A DNA stretch of 64,000 nt from Pseudorhizobium xiangyangii. Its GTDB lineage: Bacteria; Pseudomonadota; Alphaproteobacteria; Rhizobiales; Rhizobiaceae. Below are positions 25,225-33,090 of this stretch, in pieces. The translations under genes were made by a program, and so were the position numbers. The stretch is from positions 1 through 64,000 of the forward strand of contig NZ_JAJAWH010000009.1 in NCBI RefSeq assembly GCF_020531965.1, in the 5' to 3' direction. A model generated the notes under the pieces. The model was not told the DNA's origin. It saw only the letters and a list, made by a program, of their open reading frames with translations, and ran no database searches. Positions within the stretch are counted from its first letter, which is position 1. The number at the start of each line of letters is the position of its first letter.

Positions 25225-25545
25225 TCACTCCCCGTTCTTCACCGCCAGCGGATCGCCGGAAAGCTCGCTGCCGAGTTCCACGGTCTCACTCTGCTTGTTC
25301 ATGACGCAGATGCGGTTGATCGTGGCGTCTGCACCCTTCGCCTTGCCGGTCACCACGGCGAGCCCGAAGCTCTCGCTACCGTAGGGATCGACGACAGCCG
25401 TCGGCGCCTCGATCGTGTCTGCAGCCGCCGCCAGGCATTTTTCCTCGACGGTTCGCGCGAAGGCCTCCCAGGCTTCTTCGGAAGAAGCTTGAACTGAACC
25501 GCACGAGAAAAACAGCAGGGCGGCCGCGGTCTTGTATTTCAACAT
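25225..25545 (-). CDS. Small secreted protein of unknown function
   Basis: A 106-aa protein with a signal peptide (MLKYKTAAALLFFSCGSVQAS) and a mature part with two cysteines (EKCLAAAAD, NRICVMNK) that may form a disulfide. No family recognised. The start at 25545 has AAGGGA upstream; the frame is open to 25563. It is divergent from sodB. Confidence 0.65.
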   Translation of the reverse strand: MLKYKTAAALLFFSCGSVQASSEEAWEAFARTVEEKCLAAAADTIEAPTAVVDPYGSESFGLAVVTGKAKGADATINRICVMNKQSETVELGSELSGDPLAVKNGE

Positions 25546-25717
25546 GCTAAATCCCTTTTCCATTCATTTCCTTGGCGTGGCGTGACTTGAAGAATTTCGC
25601 TCACCAATCCAGTGATCAGGCGTGTTTCTGGCAAGTCGGCCGTTGCCTCTTGGCACCTGCGCACCTATGTTCCCGCTCGACCGATTTCACGGTGTTTGCC
25701 GAAAAAGGAGTAAGATC

Positions 25718-26320
25718 ATGGCCTTTGAACTTCCTGAACTCCCATACGACTACGACGCGCTTTCCCCTTATATGTCCCGGGAAACGCTCGAGTTCCACCA
25801 CGACAAGCACCACAAGGCCTATGTCGACACCGGCAACAAGCTGGCTGCCGAAGCTGGCATGGATGGCCTGTCGGTCGAAGAAGTCGTCAAGAAGTCCTTC
25901 GGCACGCACCAGACCCTCTTCAACAATGCTGCCCAGCATTACAACCACGTCCATTTCTGGAAGTGGATGAAGAAGGACGGCGGCGGCAACAAGCTGCCCG
26001 GCAAGCTGGAAAGCGCCTTTGCTTCGGACCTCGGCGGCTACGACAAGTTCAAGGCCGATCTCATCGCGGCCGGCACCACGCAGTTCGGTTCGGGCTGGGC
26101 ATGGGTCTCCGTCAAGAACGGCAAGCTCGAAATCTCCAAGACCCCGAACGGTGAAAATCCGCTGGTTCACGGCGCGGAGCCGATCCTCGGCGTCGACGTA
26201 TGGGAGCACTCCTATTACATCGACTACCGCAACGCCCGTCCGAAGTACCTCGAAGCCTTCGTCGACAACCTGATCAACTGGGACTACGTCCTGGAGCGTT
26301 ACGAAGCCGCCACGAAGTAA
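25718..26320 (+). CDS. sodB: Iron superoxide dismutase
   Basis: A 200-aa Fe/Mn superoxide dismutase that converts superoxide to peroxide and oxygen. Metal ligands are in LEFHHDKHHKAYV (His27), AAQHYNHVHFW, and DVWEHSYYIDY (Asp and His). The active-site Gln in NNAAQHYNH and the FGSGWAWV block indicate the iron type. AAAAAGGAG precedes the ATG. A very strong terminator follows, so it is likely monocistronic. No signal peptide, so cytoplasmic. Confidence 0.95.
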   Translation: MAFELPELPYDYDALSPYMSRETLEFHHDKHHKAYVDTGNKLAAEAGMDGLSVEEVVKKSFGTHQTLFNNAAQHYNHVHFWKWMKKDGGGNKLPGKLESAFASDLGGYDKFKADLIAAGTTQFGSGWAWVSVKNGKLEISKTPNGENPLVHGAEPILGVDVWEHSYYIDYRNARPKYLEAFVDNLINWDYVLERYEAATK

Positions 26321-26342
26321 TTCCCGGCAGATTTGAGACGTT

Positions 26343-26376
26343 AAAAAGGGCTCCAGCCATCGCTGGAGCCCTTTTT
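26343..26376. terminator. Strong terminator after sodB
   Basis: A perfect 15-bp stem (AAAAAGGGCTCCAGC / GCTGGAGCCCTTTTT) with loop CATC. It has T and A tracts on both sides and can also serve the convergent DUF2799 gene. Confidence 0.92.
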
Positions 26377-26391
26377 GTTTGGCTGGCTCGG

Positions 26392-27012
26392 TCAGTCGCG
26401 CGGCGGTGAAAGCTGTGCCGTCGGGTTTTGGCGGAAGAAATCCAGATCACGCTCCGCGTTCGTCAGATCATAGCGGGCGTCGTCCAATTCCCGTCGCATG
26501 CGGTGCCGGTCGCGCTCCAGGTCGTCGATCCTGCCGCGTATGCTGCGTCGTTCGCCGTCCTTTGCGTCCTTCATGCCGTCGTACAGGGTGTCGATCTCGG
26601 AGTCCTTGTACCGCATGGTGGATTCCAGTGAGCTGACGCGGGAACGAAGATCGTGAGCCCGCTTGCCGAGGCTGTAGCCGCGCATGAACTCCGCTTCCAG
26701 TTCGGCCGGGCATGCATTGTGGTAGGCGTTGCCCGCCTCGCCGGCGGCAGCGCCGCCCAGCGGCGTGCAGTAGCGCTTGATGCCGACCTGATAGCCTGCG
26801 TACCAGCGGGTCTGGTCGGGCGTGATGCCGCTCTTGGAGCAGGATTTCAGATGGTCGGCAAACCGCTGCTGCGGATTGTGACCGGCAGCCCCATCGGTGT
26901 CGCCGACCACATTCCAGTCGGCCACCCGGCACTCTTCCTTCGACATCGAATTACAGGAGGCGACCGACATCGCAATGGCCGCCATCCCCGCGATCGACAG
27001 GAAACGCATCAT
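26392..27012 (-). CDS. DUF2799 lipoprotein with C-terminal coiled coil
   Basis: A 206-aa lipoprotein: leader with lipobox MSVASC (Cys20), then the DUF2799 domain (ECRVADWNVVGDTDGA, DQTRWYAGYQVGIKRYC, GNAYHNACP). A long coiled coil from about residue 120 (RSRVSSLESTMRYKDSEID) is rich in Arg/Asp/Glu. Function unknown. It is convergent with sodB. Confidence 0.8.
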   Translation of the reverse strand: MMRFLSIAGMAAIAMSVASCNSMSKEECRVADWNVVGDTDGAAGHNPQQRFADHLKSCSKSGITPDQTRWYAGYQVGIKRYCTPLGGAAAGEAGNAYHNACPAELEAEFMRGYSLGKRAHDLRSRVSSLESTMRYKDSEIDTLYDGMKDAKDGERRSIRGRIDDLERDRHRMRRELDDARYDLTNAERDLDFFRQNPTAQLSPPRD

Positions 27013-27158
27013 CTACCCCCCCAGCAAGTTTTTCCCGGTTCCGTCTAAGCAGAGATTACGGAGAACGCCTAGACATGGGCAACGGGTTTCGAAGGTAATC
27101 CAGAGTATTTGGCCGGGTCGCCCGGCAGTGTTGCTTCCGATACGCAGGGGCGCTGGTG

Positions 27159-27206
27159 CAATACTGCGGTTCCTCGAAGGGCCATAATGTGTCGCGGGCA
27201 GTATTG
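27159..27206. repeat. Inverted repeat CAATACTGC / GCAGTATTG
   Basis: Two perfect 9-bp arms (27159-27167 and 27198-27206) are 30 bp apart in the 217-bp gap after the WYL regulator gene. Just to the left GCCGGG-TCG-CCCGGC forms another small hairpin. No gene or known RNA is recognised here. Confidence 0.4.
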
Positions 27207-27229
27207 TTCGTCAACTGCAGAGGGCTGCG

Positions 27230-27919
27230 TCACGTTTCCGGGGCTCTCCAGCCATCGACCCAAAGCTTGCGCAGGCCGTCGCCTTCACCGGGGAAGAAGA
27301 CATCGAGCGCCTCGCAATCCTCCACGCGATCGGCCCGGAAATTGCGGATCGCCTCGCGAAGTTCGCACCAGGCGACGATGTTGGCGGTCTGCGAATAGTA
27401 GATCAGCGCGATTGGCCGGATAGTCCGTTCCGTCACGCGTGCGAGTTCGTCCCGATAGCCGAGCGCCAGCTTCCGTTCATCGCGGATCGCTCGCCGGACC
27501 ATGGCGAGGTCGATCGCCTCCGGTGCGGGAGCAGGGCGCCCCCAGGCGTGCAGCGCGTTGGCGGAAAAGGTTGCGGCAAGCGGCGGCGGAACGGCTGCGG
27601 CGATCTTGCGGTTCACCTGCTTGGCTGCCTGCCGAAGTTCGGCGTCTCCTGTCCGCTCCAGCAGCGCCAGCGACAGCACGATCGCCTCGGTCTCCTCGAC
27701 GGTCAGCATCAGCGGCGGCAGGGTGAAGCCCGGTCTCAGGATATAGCCGATGCCGCGACCGCCCTCGACGGGCACCCGCATCGACTGCAATTCGACGATA
27801 TCGCGGTAGATGGAGCGGACGGTGACCTCCAGCTGAGCGGCGATCTCTGCCGCCGTTACAGGCTTCTTCGCGAGCCGCACGATCTGGATGATCTCGAACA
27901 ACCGAGAGGCCTTGCGCAT
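27230..27919 (-). CDS. YafY-type HTH-WYL transcriptional regulator
   Basis: A 229-aa regulator. Residues 1-60 form an HTH_11 domain (RLFEIIQIVRLAKKPVTAAEIAAQLEVTVRSIYRDIVEL). The GYILRPGFTLPPLML linker follows. The WYL domain spans about 130-200, with the motif region IVAWCELREAIRNFRADR, where WCEL stands in place of Trp-Tyr-Leu. WYL domains sense ligands, often nucleic acids or metabolites. It is divergent from a LysE exporter across a 34-bp perfect palindrome, its likely operator. Confidence 0.88.
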   Translation of the reverse strand: MRKASRLFEIIQIVRLAKKPVTAAEIAAQLEVTVRSIYRDIVELQSMRVPVEGGRGIGYILRPGFTLPPLMLTVEETEAIVLSLALLERTGDAELRQAAKQVNRKIAAAVPPPLAATFSANALHAWGRPAPAPEAIDLAMVRRAIRDERKLALGYRDELARVTERTIRPIALIYYSQTANIVAWCELREAIRNFRADRVEDCEALDVFFPGEGDGLRKLWVDGWRAPET

Positions 27920-27941
27920 GCCATTTTTCCTCGTCTCCCGA

Positions 27942-27975
27942 GAGGGCTACTGACAGAACGCTGTCAGTAGCCCTC
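27942..27975. promoter_or_regulatory. 34-bp perfect palindromic operator for the WYL regulator
   Basis: The arms GAGGGCTACTGACAG and CTGTCAGTAGCCCTC are exact complements, 15 bp each, around AACG. It sits 22 bp from the regulator start and 78 bp from the lysE-family start. The core TACTGACAG...CTGTCAGTA fits an operator of a dimeric regulator. It is not followed by a T tract and lies between divergent genes, so it is not a terminator. Confidence 0.75.
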
Positions 27976-28053
27976 CGCTATATCGTCGTGCATCCAATTG
28001 AAAAGCAAGCCTCTCCGGTGTTCGGAACGAGGCCGACACGACAGGAAACTGAC

Positions 28054-28686
28054 ATGACCTACGGCGACAATCTCTGGCTCTTCTTCACCCTTCTTTTCGG
28101 CATCATCATCGTACCGGGCATGGACATGATCTTCGTGCTCGCCAACTCGCTGACACGCGGGCGCACGGCGGGTCTTTCGGCGACGGCCGGCATCATGGCG
28201 GGAGGCCTCGTTCATTCGATCTACGGGGCCGTCGGCGTCGGGCTTCTCGCCAGCCTCATGCCGACGCTGTTTTCGCCGTTGCTGATCGCCGGCTCGGCGT
28301 ACATGGCCTGGATCGGCATTAGCCTGATGCGCAGTTCCATCGTCATTGATGGCGTTGGTCCTGCCGATGCGGCAAGCCACTGGCAGGCCTTCCGGCGGGG
28401 GGCGATCACCTGCCTGGTGAACCCGAAGGCCTATCTCTTCATGCTGGCGATCTACCCGCAATTCCTCCGCCCGGACTTCGGCCCCCTTGCGCCGCAGGCT
28501 GCGGTGATGGCGGCGATCACGGCGGCGACGCAACTTGCGGTCTATGGCGGGCTTGCACTTGCGGCGGGCAAGGCGCGCGAAACGATCGTCGGCAATGGCC
28601 GCGCCACGATTTGGATCGGCCGCGGCGCCGGCGTCCTGCTGCTGGCGGTCTCGCTGGTCACTCTGTGGGAGGGGCTGCGGGCGTGA
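28054..28686 (+). CDS. LysE-family exporter (RhtB type)
   Basis: A 210-aa inner-membrane exporter with about six helices. LLFGIIIVPGMDMIFVLANSLTRGRTAGLSATAGIMAGG is the family N-terminal block (normally with PGP; here PGM). GAITCLVNPKAYLFMLAIYPQF is the central signature. Family members export amino acids or homoserine lactones. The start at 28054 follows AGGAAACTGAC. Its control by the divergent WYL regulator is inferred. Its 3' end overlaps the convergent PAP2 gene by 29 bp. Confidence 0.88.
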   Translation: MTYGDNLWLFFTLLFGIIIVPGMDMIFVLANSLTRGRTAGLSATAGIMAGGLVHSIYGAVGVGLLASLMPTLFSPLLIAGSAYMAWIGISLMRSSIVIDGVGPADAASHWQAFRRGAITCLVNPKAYLFMLAIYPQFLRPDFGPLAPQAAVMAAITAATQLAVYGGLALAAGKARETIVGNGRATIWIGRGAGVLLLAVSLVTLWEGLRA

Positions 28687-29764
28687 GAGCGCCCTGCGGC
28701 CGGGAGGCAGGCGCGAACACCTCACCTCGATCGAAGAGCCGCCGCATGAGTGGGTGGAGGGCGAGGACGATCAGGATCGAGACATAGCCGTCGATGGCGT
28801 AGTGCCATCCCAGATACACGGAGCTGAGCAGGATGAGGCCGACGTAGGCAAACCCTATATGGCCCGCCATCCGGTTCAACTCCCGCAGGAAAAGCGCGTT
28901 CACCATCGCCAGCGCGACATGCATGCTCGGAAAGGCGGAAATGCCGGTTCCGAGAGCGGAGGTGCCGGCTTCGTGGCTTGACCACAGATAGGCCTGGAAC
29001 AGCGCCGCGGAGGAAGCCTCCGCACCGTCTCCAAGAAAGGATGTGATCGCGGCGAAGCGGACCCCATCGCCCGTCACGCCCGCATAGAAGGCGGGGCCGG
29101 CCGAGAGGAACAGGCAGGCGAGAATGCTGCCGACCACGATCCAGGTCGTTGCCATCGTCATGAGATAGCGCAGCCGTATTGTGCCGGCTGCCTGATGCGT
29201 GGCGATGAAGAAGACCGGAATGAAGCCGAGAAGCGACCAGAGGACGCTGTAGTTCCATTCTATGGCTTTGCGGAGAAGAGGATGGGGCAGAAGGGCGACC
29301 ACGAGCGCTCCCGGGTCGTGCCCGAGGTGCAGCAGCTGATCGATGTCCGCCTGTACCCGATCGTAGACAAAGCCGCCGCGGATGTCCGGCATAAGGTTCT
29401 TGAAGGTGGTGAACGAGCCCATGAAGACGATGAAGCTGACCAGGGCCAGTAGTCCGGAGGCCGCATGGCCGATCGTTGTCGGGTTTGCATAAGCTCGGAG
29501 CAGGCCGCACCGGCTGCTCCAGTCGTCCGTCCGGTGTACGGCGAGCGCTGCTGCGCCAACGAGCATGATGGCGGGTAGCGTGACAAGGTAGATGGGTGCG
29601 AGACGTTCGAAATAGGCACCGTGCGCAAGTGCTCCGGCTTTGCCGAGCCAGAGAGCGATCACCAGGACGGCTCCCGAATAGGCTATGACCAGGGAGTGGA
29701 ATGGGGCCAGGACCGCCGTCCCTCGCAGGCATTCCCCCAGCATCTGGCGCGTCCAACGGTGCAT
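28658..29764 (-). CDS. PAP2/inositolphosphotransferase-like membrane protein
   Basis: About 368 aa with roughly ten hydrophobic helices. The C-terminal half carries the PAP2 signature (GISAFPSMHVALAMV and SVYLGWHYAIDGYVSI), with the catalytic histidines in PSMH and GWHYAID. This matches membrane phosphatases/transferases acting on lipid phosphates. The start is uncertain: ATG at 29764 has AGGGA 8 bp upstream; ATG 29785 and TTG 29809 lie in frame. Confidence 0.75.
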   Translation of the reverse strand: MHRWTRQMLGECLRGTAVLAPFHSLVIAYSGAVLVIALWLGKAGALAHGAYFERLAPIYLVTLPAIMLVGAAALAVHRTDDWSSRCGLLRAYANPTTIGHAASGLLALVSFIVFMGSFTTFKNLMPDIRGGFVYDRVQADIDQLLHLGHDPGALVVALLPHPLLRKAIEWNYSVLWSLLGFIPVFFIATHQAAGTIRLRYLMTMATTWIVVGSILACLFLSAGPAFYAGVTGDGVRFAAITSFLGDGAEASSAALFQAYLWSSHEAGTSALGTGISAFPSMHVALAMVNALFLRELNRMAGHIGFAYVGLILLSSVYLGWHYAIDGYVSILIVLALHPLMRRLFDRGEVFAPASRPQGALTPAAPPTE

Positions 29765-29890
29765 CCGCAAATCCCTGCGTCCCATCCCGACGCTCAAATA
29801 AGCAAACAAGCCTCAAAATTGTCTGAACGCGCTCCGGCGTACATGTCTCCGCCGGCTGTTCCGATCTTCTCTATGAAATTGATACTCCTC

Positions 29891-29912
29891 AACTATCACT
29901 GCCTTGTTACTT
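29891..29912 (+). promoter_or_regulatory. Conserved upstream element, copy 1 (cytochrome c' gene 1)
   Basis: AACTATCACTGCCTTGTTAC and two more T, about 100 bp before the first cytochrome c' ATG. The same 22 bases with one change lie before the second paralog. It is probably a promoter or regulator site. Confidence 0.5.
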
Positions 29913-29991
29913 TCGTCCGACTCGATGAAAAGCCATGGTGCGCCGCATCATCGGAGCCATCGCGGCCCCGGGTAAAAAGGAGAAGGATTGC

Positions 29992-30438
29992 ATGCGTCTT
30001 AAGTCGACCGTCGTCATCGGAGCCGTACTCGGCTGTCTGAGTTTCTCGTCCGCGTTCGCGCAGGAAGAGCCACAATCCGCTCGGCAGGCCCAGATGAAAG
30101 TGGTCGGCCAGTCCATGAAAGAGCTTGGTGCCATCGCCAAGGGCGAGAAGCCCTATGACGGGGCAGCCGTAAAGGCAGCCCTCGAAGGGGTCAGCACCAG
30201 CATGAAGGCATTCCCGGATCAGTTCCCGGCCGGAACGGAGACCGGAATGGAAACGGAAGCCGCGCCGGCGATCTGGGAAAAGACGGACGATTTCCGTGCC
30301 AAGTCGGACAAGCTCGCCGCCGAGGCTGATACGCTTCTCGCGTCCGTTCCCGCCGATCAGGCTGGCGTCGGCGCCGCCATGAAGGCGCTGGGTGCGACCT
30401 GCGGCGACTGTCACGAGACCTACCGCTTGAAGCGCTAA
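29992..30438 (+). CDS. Cytochrome c' / c-556 family protein 1
   Basis: A 148-aa periplasmic class-II cytochrome c: signal peptide (MRLKSTVVIGAVLGCLSFSSAFA), four-helix bundle, and a C-terminal heme site CGDCH at about residues 137-141. ARQAQMKVVGQSMKELGAIAKGEKPYD is the family N-terminal helix. Such proteins bind NO or transfer electrons. AAAAAGGAG precedes the ATG. A tandem paralog follows. Confidence 0.9.
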   Translation: MRLKSTVVIGAVLGCLSFSSAFAQEEPQSARQAQMKVVGQSMKELGAIAKGEKPYDGAAVKAALEGVSTSMKAFPDQFPAGTETGMETEAAPAIWEKTDDFRAKSDKLAAEADTLLASVPADQAGVGAAMKALGATCGDCHETYRLKR

Positions 30439-30531
30439 TCCTGCGAGGGGAGCGGCGCCACGCGTGCGGCTCCCCGACCCTCCGGCGCGCCTGCGATTGA
30501 ACCGTCTGGCGTACTGCGTTGAAAGTGCTGA

Positions 30532-30553
30532 AACTATCACCGCCTTGTTACTT
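30532..30553 (+). promoter_or_regulatory. Conserved upstream element, copy 2 (cytochrome c' gene 2)
   Basis: AACTATCACCGCCTTGTTAC and following TT, 94 bp before the second cytochrome c' ATG. It matches copy 1 at 21 of 22 positions while the flanks differ. Confidence 0.5.
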
Positions 30554-30625
30554 CCTCCCGGCGATCTCCGAGAGCATCGTGAGCCGTCGTCAGCGGCCGG
30601 TGCCCGGCCCAAGGGAGGAATGCCA

Positions 30626-31069
30626 ATGCGCTTGAAGTCTTATGCCATTGCGGCGTGCGCCGCCTGCCTCTGTCTTTCCACGGCTCTCGCACAGGAAGAG
30701 CCGCAGGTCGTCCGACAGGATCTGATGAAGGAAATCGGTCGTTCCGTCGGCGCTCTGGGGGCCATTGCCAAGGGTGAGAAGCATTATGACGCGGCGACGG
30801 TAGAGACTTCGCTGAAGACGATCAGTACGAACAGCCAGGCTTTCCCGGATCAGTTTCCTGCCGGTTCGGAGAGCGGGCACGAGACCGAGGCGCTGCCGGC
30901 GGTCTGGGAAAAGCCGGAGCAATTTCGGGCAGGGGCAGAAAAGCTCCATACCGAGGCGCAGGCGGTGATGGCGTCCATGCCGGCGGATCAGGAGGGCGTC
31001 AAGGCGGCCATGGGGCGCCTCGGCGCGGTCTGTTCGGATTGTCATGAGACGTTTCGTGTGAAGAAATAA
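30626..31069 (+). CDS. Cytochrome c' / c-556 family protein 2
   Basis: A 147-aa paralog of the previous gene: signal peptide ending STALAQ, shared GAIAKGEKHYD and FPDQFPAGSESG blocks, and heme site CSDCH near the C-terminus. AGGGAGG lies before the ATG; an in-frame ATG at 30620 is an alternative. The pair looks like a local duplication with each copy keeping its own upstream element. A terminator follows. Confidence 0.9.
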   Translation: MRLKSYAIAACAACLCLSTALAQEEPQVVRQDLMKEIGRSVGALGAIAKGEKHYDAATVETSLKTISTNSQAFPDQFPAGSESGHETEALPAVWEKPEQFRAGAEKLHTEAQAVMASMPADQEGVKAAMGRLGAVCSDCHETFRVKK

Positions 31070-31080
31070 GAATGACGGTG

Positions 31081-31113
31081 CCCGGCCGTCAGCCACGGCC
31101 GGGTTGCCTTTTT
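31081..31113 (+). terminator. Terminator after the cytochrome c' pair
   Basis: A 9-bp perfect stem CCCGGCCGT / ACGGCCGGG, loop CAGCC, then TTGCCTTTTT. Confidence 0.75.
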
Positions 31114-31133
31114 GGTTTCCATTGGAGAATGGC

Positions 31134-32051
31134 ATGGCTTTGCGGTGGACGAGGATTTTGGGTGCCGGTGCGGCGGTTGTTGCAGTCGGCGTGGCGGCCG
31201 CCTGGTTCCTGACGAAGCCGGCTCCCTTGCCGGAAGACAGCTGGGCTGGTCTCGGCGAGCCGGATCTTGCGCGTGGCGAAACGCTGTTCTGGGTCGGCGG
31301 CTGCGCCGGCTGTCATGCGGCGAAAGGGGCAACGGGAGACGCGGTGAAGGTCATGTCCGGTGGACTGCCGCTCACCAGTCCCTTCGGCACGTTCCATGTG
31401 CCCAACATATCCTCGGACCCGAATGCGGGGATCGGCGCCTGGACGCTTGCCGAATTCGGCAATGCCATGCTCCGCGGCGTGGGCAAGGGGGGCGAGCATC
31501 TCTATCCGTCCTTCCCTTACACGTCCTACGCCCGGATGAGCCCGGAGGATGTGAACAATCTCTTCGGCTACATGAAGACGCTGCCGGCGAGTTCGAACGT
31601 CGCGCCGCCGCACGAACTGGGATTCCCCTACAACATACGGGCCACGCTCGGTGGCTGGAAGTTCCTGTTCTTCAACAGCGAGCCATGGGTCGACCTCGCC
31701 TCTGCCGACGAAAAGCTGCAGCGCGGCCAGTTCCTCGTGGAAGGCCCCGGCCATTGCGGCGAATGTCATACACCCCGCAACGCGCTCGGTGGGCTGGAGG
31801 CCGGCCAGTGGCTGGCCGGCGGGCCGAACCCGGAAGGCGAGGGGCGCATCCCGAACATCACGCCGGGTTCGCGGTCGGTCGGCTCGTGGAGCGAGGGCGA
31901 TCTGGTCAACTACTTCCAGACCGGCTTCACCCCCGATTACGATTCGGTCGGCGGCTCGATGGTCGAGGTCCAGAAGAACCTCTCGCATCTGTCGCAGGGG
32001 GATCTGGAGGCAATCGCGGCCTATCTCAAGGCTGTGCCTGAACGACAGTAG
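31134..32051 (+). CDS. Diheme cytochrome c (dehydrogenase-subunit type)
   Basis: A 305-aa membrane-anchored protein: N-terminal signal-anchor (about 7-27) and two class-I cytochrome c domains with heme motifs CAGCH (about residue 57) and CGECH (about 207). Distal-ligand regions are FGTFHVPNISSDP and LYPSFPYTSYARM. It resembles the cytochrome subunits of gluconate/alcohol dehydrogenases, but no dehydrogenase gene is adjacent. GGAGAA lies before the ATG. Confidence 0.88.
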   Translation: MALRWTRILGAGAAVVAVGVAAAWFLTKPAPLPEDSWAGLGEPDLARGETLFWVGGCAGCHAAKGATGDAVKVMSGGLPLTSPFGTFHVPNISSDPNAGIGAWTLAEFGNAMLRGVGKGGEHLYPSFPYTSYARMSPEDVNNLFGYMKTLPASSNVAPPHELGFPYNIRATLGGWKFLFFNSEPWVDLASADEKLQRGQFLVEGPGHCGECHTPRNALGGLEAGQWLAGGPNPEGEGRIPNITPGSRSVGSWSEGDLVNYFQTGFTPDYDSVGGSMVEVQKNLSHLSQGDLEAIAAYLKAVPERQ

Positions 32052-32072
32052 TTCCTCGCAGGTGTAACTTTC

Positions 32073-32097
32073 GGAACCGACCCGACCGGAATAGGTT
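32073..32097 (+). promoter_or_regulatory. Candidate EcfG promoter of the CDF transporter
   Basis: GGAAC at 32073-32077, 16 bp, GGTT at 32094-32097; the ATG of the CDF gene is 24 bp further. One base from consensus. Confidence 0.5.
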
Positions 32098-32121
32098 GAG
32101 TCGCGAACGGAAGGGACGTTG

Positions 32122-33084
32122 ATGAGCCACGCACATCACGGTGTGGAGACCGGCAGCGGCGACCGGCGGATGGTCTGGGCGATCGCCGTCAATATGCTGC
32201 TGACGGTGGCGCAGATTGCCGGCGGCATCCTGTCCGGCAGCCTGTCTCTGATTGCCGATGCGCTTCACAACTTCAGCGACGCGGCTTCGCTGATTATCGC
32301 CGCCGCTGCCCGAAAGATCTCTCGCCGGCCATCCGATGCGTCGATGACGTTCGGCTATGTCCGGGCGGAGGTCGTCGCCGCGCTGATCAACTACACGACG
32401 CTCATCGTCATCGGGCTTTACCTCGTTTACGAGGCGATCATGCGCTTCATCACGCCGGAGCCGGTCGAAGGATGCATCGTGGTCGTGGTGGCCGGAGTTG
32501 CGCTTGTGGTCGATGCCGCGACCGCGCTCCTGACCTACACGATGTCGAAGGAGAGCATGAATATCCGTGCCGCCTTCGTCCATAATGTCGCCGATGCTCT
32601 CGGCTCGGTCGGCGTCATCATCGCCGGTACGCTAATCCTTCTCTACGACTGGCGGATCGTCGACCCGATCGTCACGCTGGTCATCGCCGTTTACATTCTC
32701 TGGCAGGCCTTTGCCGAGATCGGCGGCTCGATCCGCATGCTCATGCTCGGCACGCCGCCGCAGATCGACGTGCCGAGGCTGATCGAAACGCTGTCGGGCA
32801 TCGACGGCGTGGTCGATATCCACCATGTCCATGTCTTTGCAATAGATGAACGGCTCGTCGCCATGGAGGCGCATGTCGTGCTCGAGGAAACGCGACGTAA
32901 CGAGAGCGACATGATCAGGGCGCAGCTGAAGCAGGTGGCGCAGGATGCGTTCGGCATCGCGCATTCGACGTTGGAAGTGACTCATGGCGAAAGCTGCTGC
33001 GCGGGCGCGGAGGCCCGTGCCATCGGGCACCCGGTCGCGCGCCCGTCTCATGGCCCTCATGCGGGGCATCATCACGGACATTGA
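32122..33084 (+). CDS. CDF-family divalent metal cation/H+ antiporter
   Basis: A 320-aa cation-diffusion-facilitator with six helices. Metal-site motifs are LIADALHNFSDAASLIIA in helix II and AFVHNVADALGSVGVI in helix V (H-x3-D pairs). A cytoplasmic C-terminal domain follows (VVDIHHVHVFAIDERLVAMEAHVV). His-rich ends (MSHAHHG and HGPHAGHHHGH) suggest zinc, cobalt or nickel. It may be under a general-stress promoter. Confidence 0.92.
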   Translation: MSHAHHGVETGSGDRRMVWAIAVNMLLTVAQIAGGILSGSLSLIADALHNFSDAASLIIAAAARKISRRPSDASMTFGYVRAEVVAALINYTTLIVIGLYLVYEAIMRFITPEPVEGCIVVVVAGVALVVDAATALLTYTMSKESMNIRAAFVHNVADALGSVGVIIAGTLILLYDWRIVDPIVTLVIAVYILWQAFAEIGGSIRMLMLGTPPQIDVPRLIETLSGIDGVVDIHHVHVFAIDERLVAMEAHVVLEETRRNESDMIRAQLKQVAQDAFGIAHSTLEVTHGESCCAGAEARAIGHPVARPSHGPHAGHHHGH

Positions 33085-33090
33085 ACGGCT

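Noticed and set aside
31112-32041. Long plus-strand frame over the diheme cytochrome gene
   Set aside because: It lacks heme motifs and is a shadow of the cytochrome frame.
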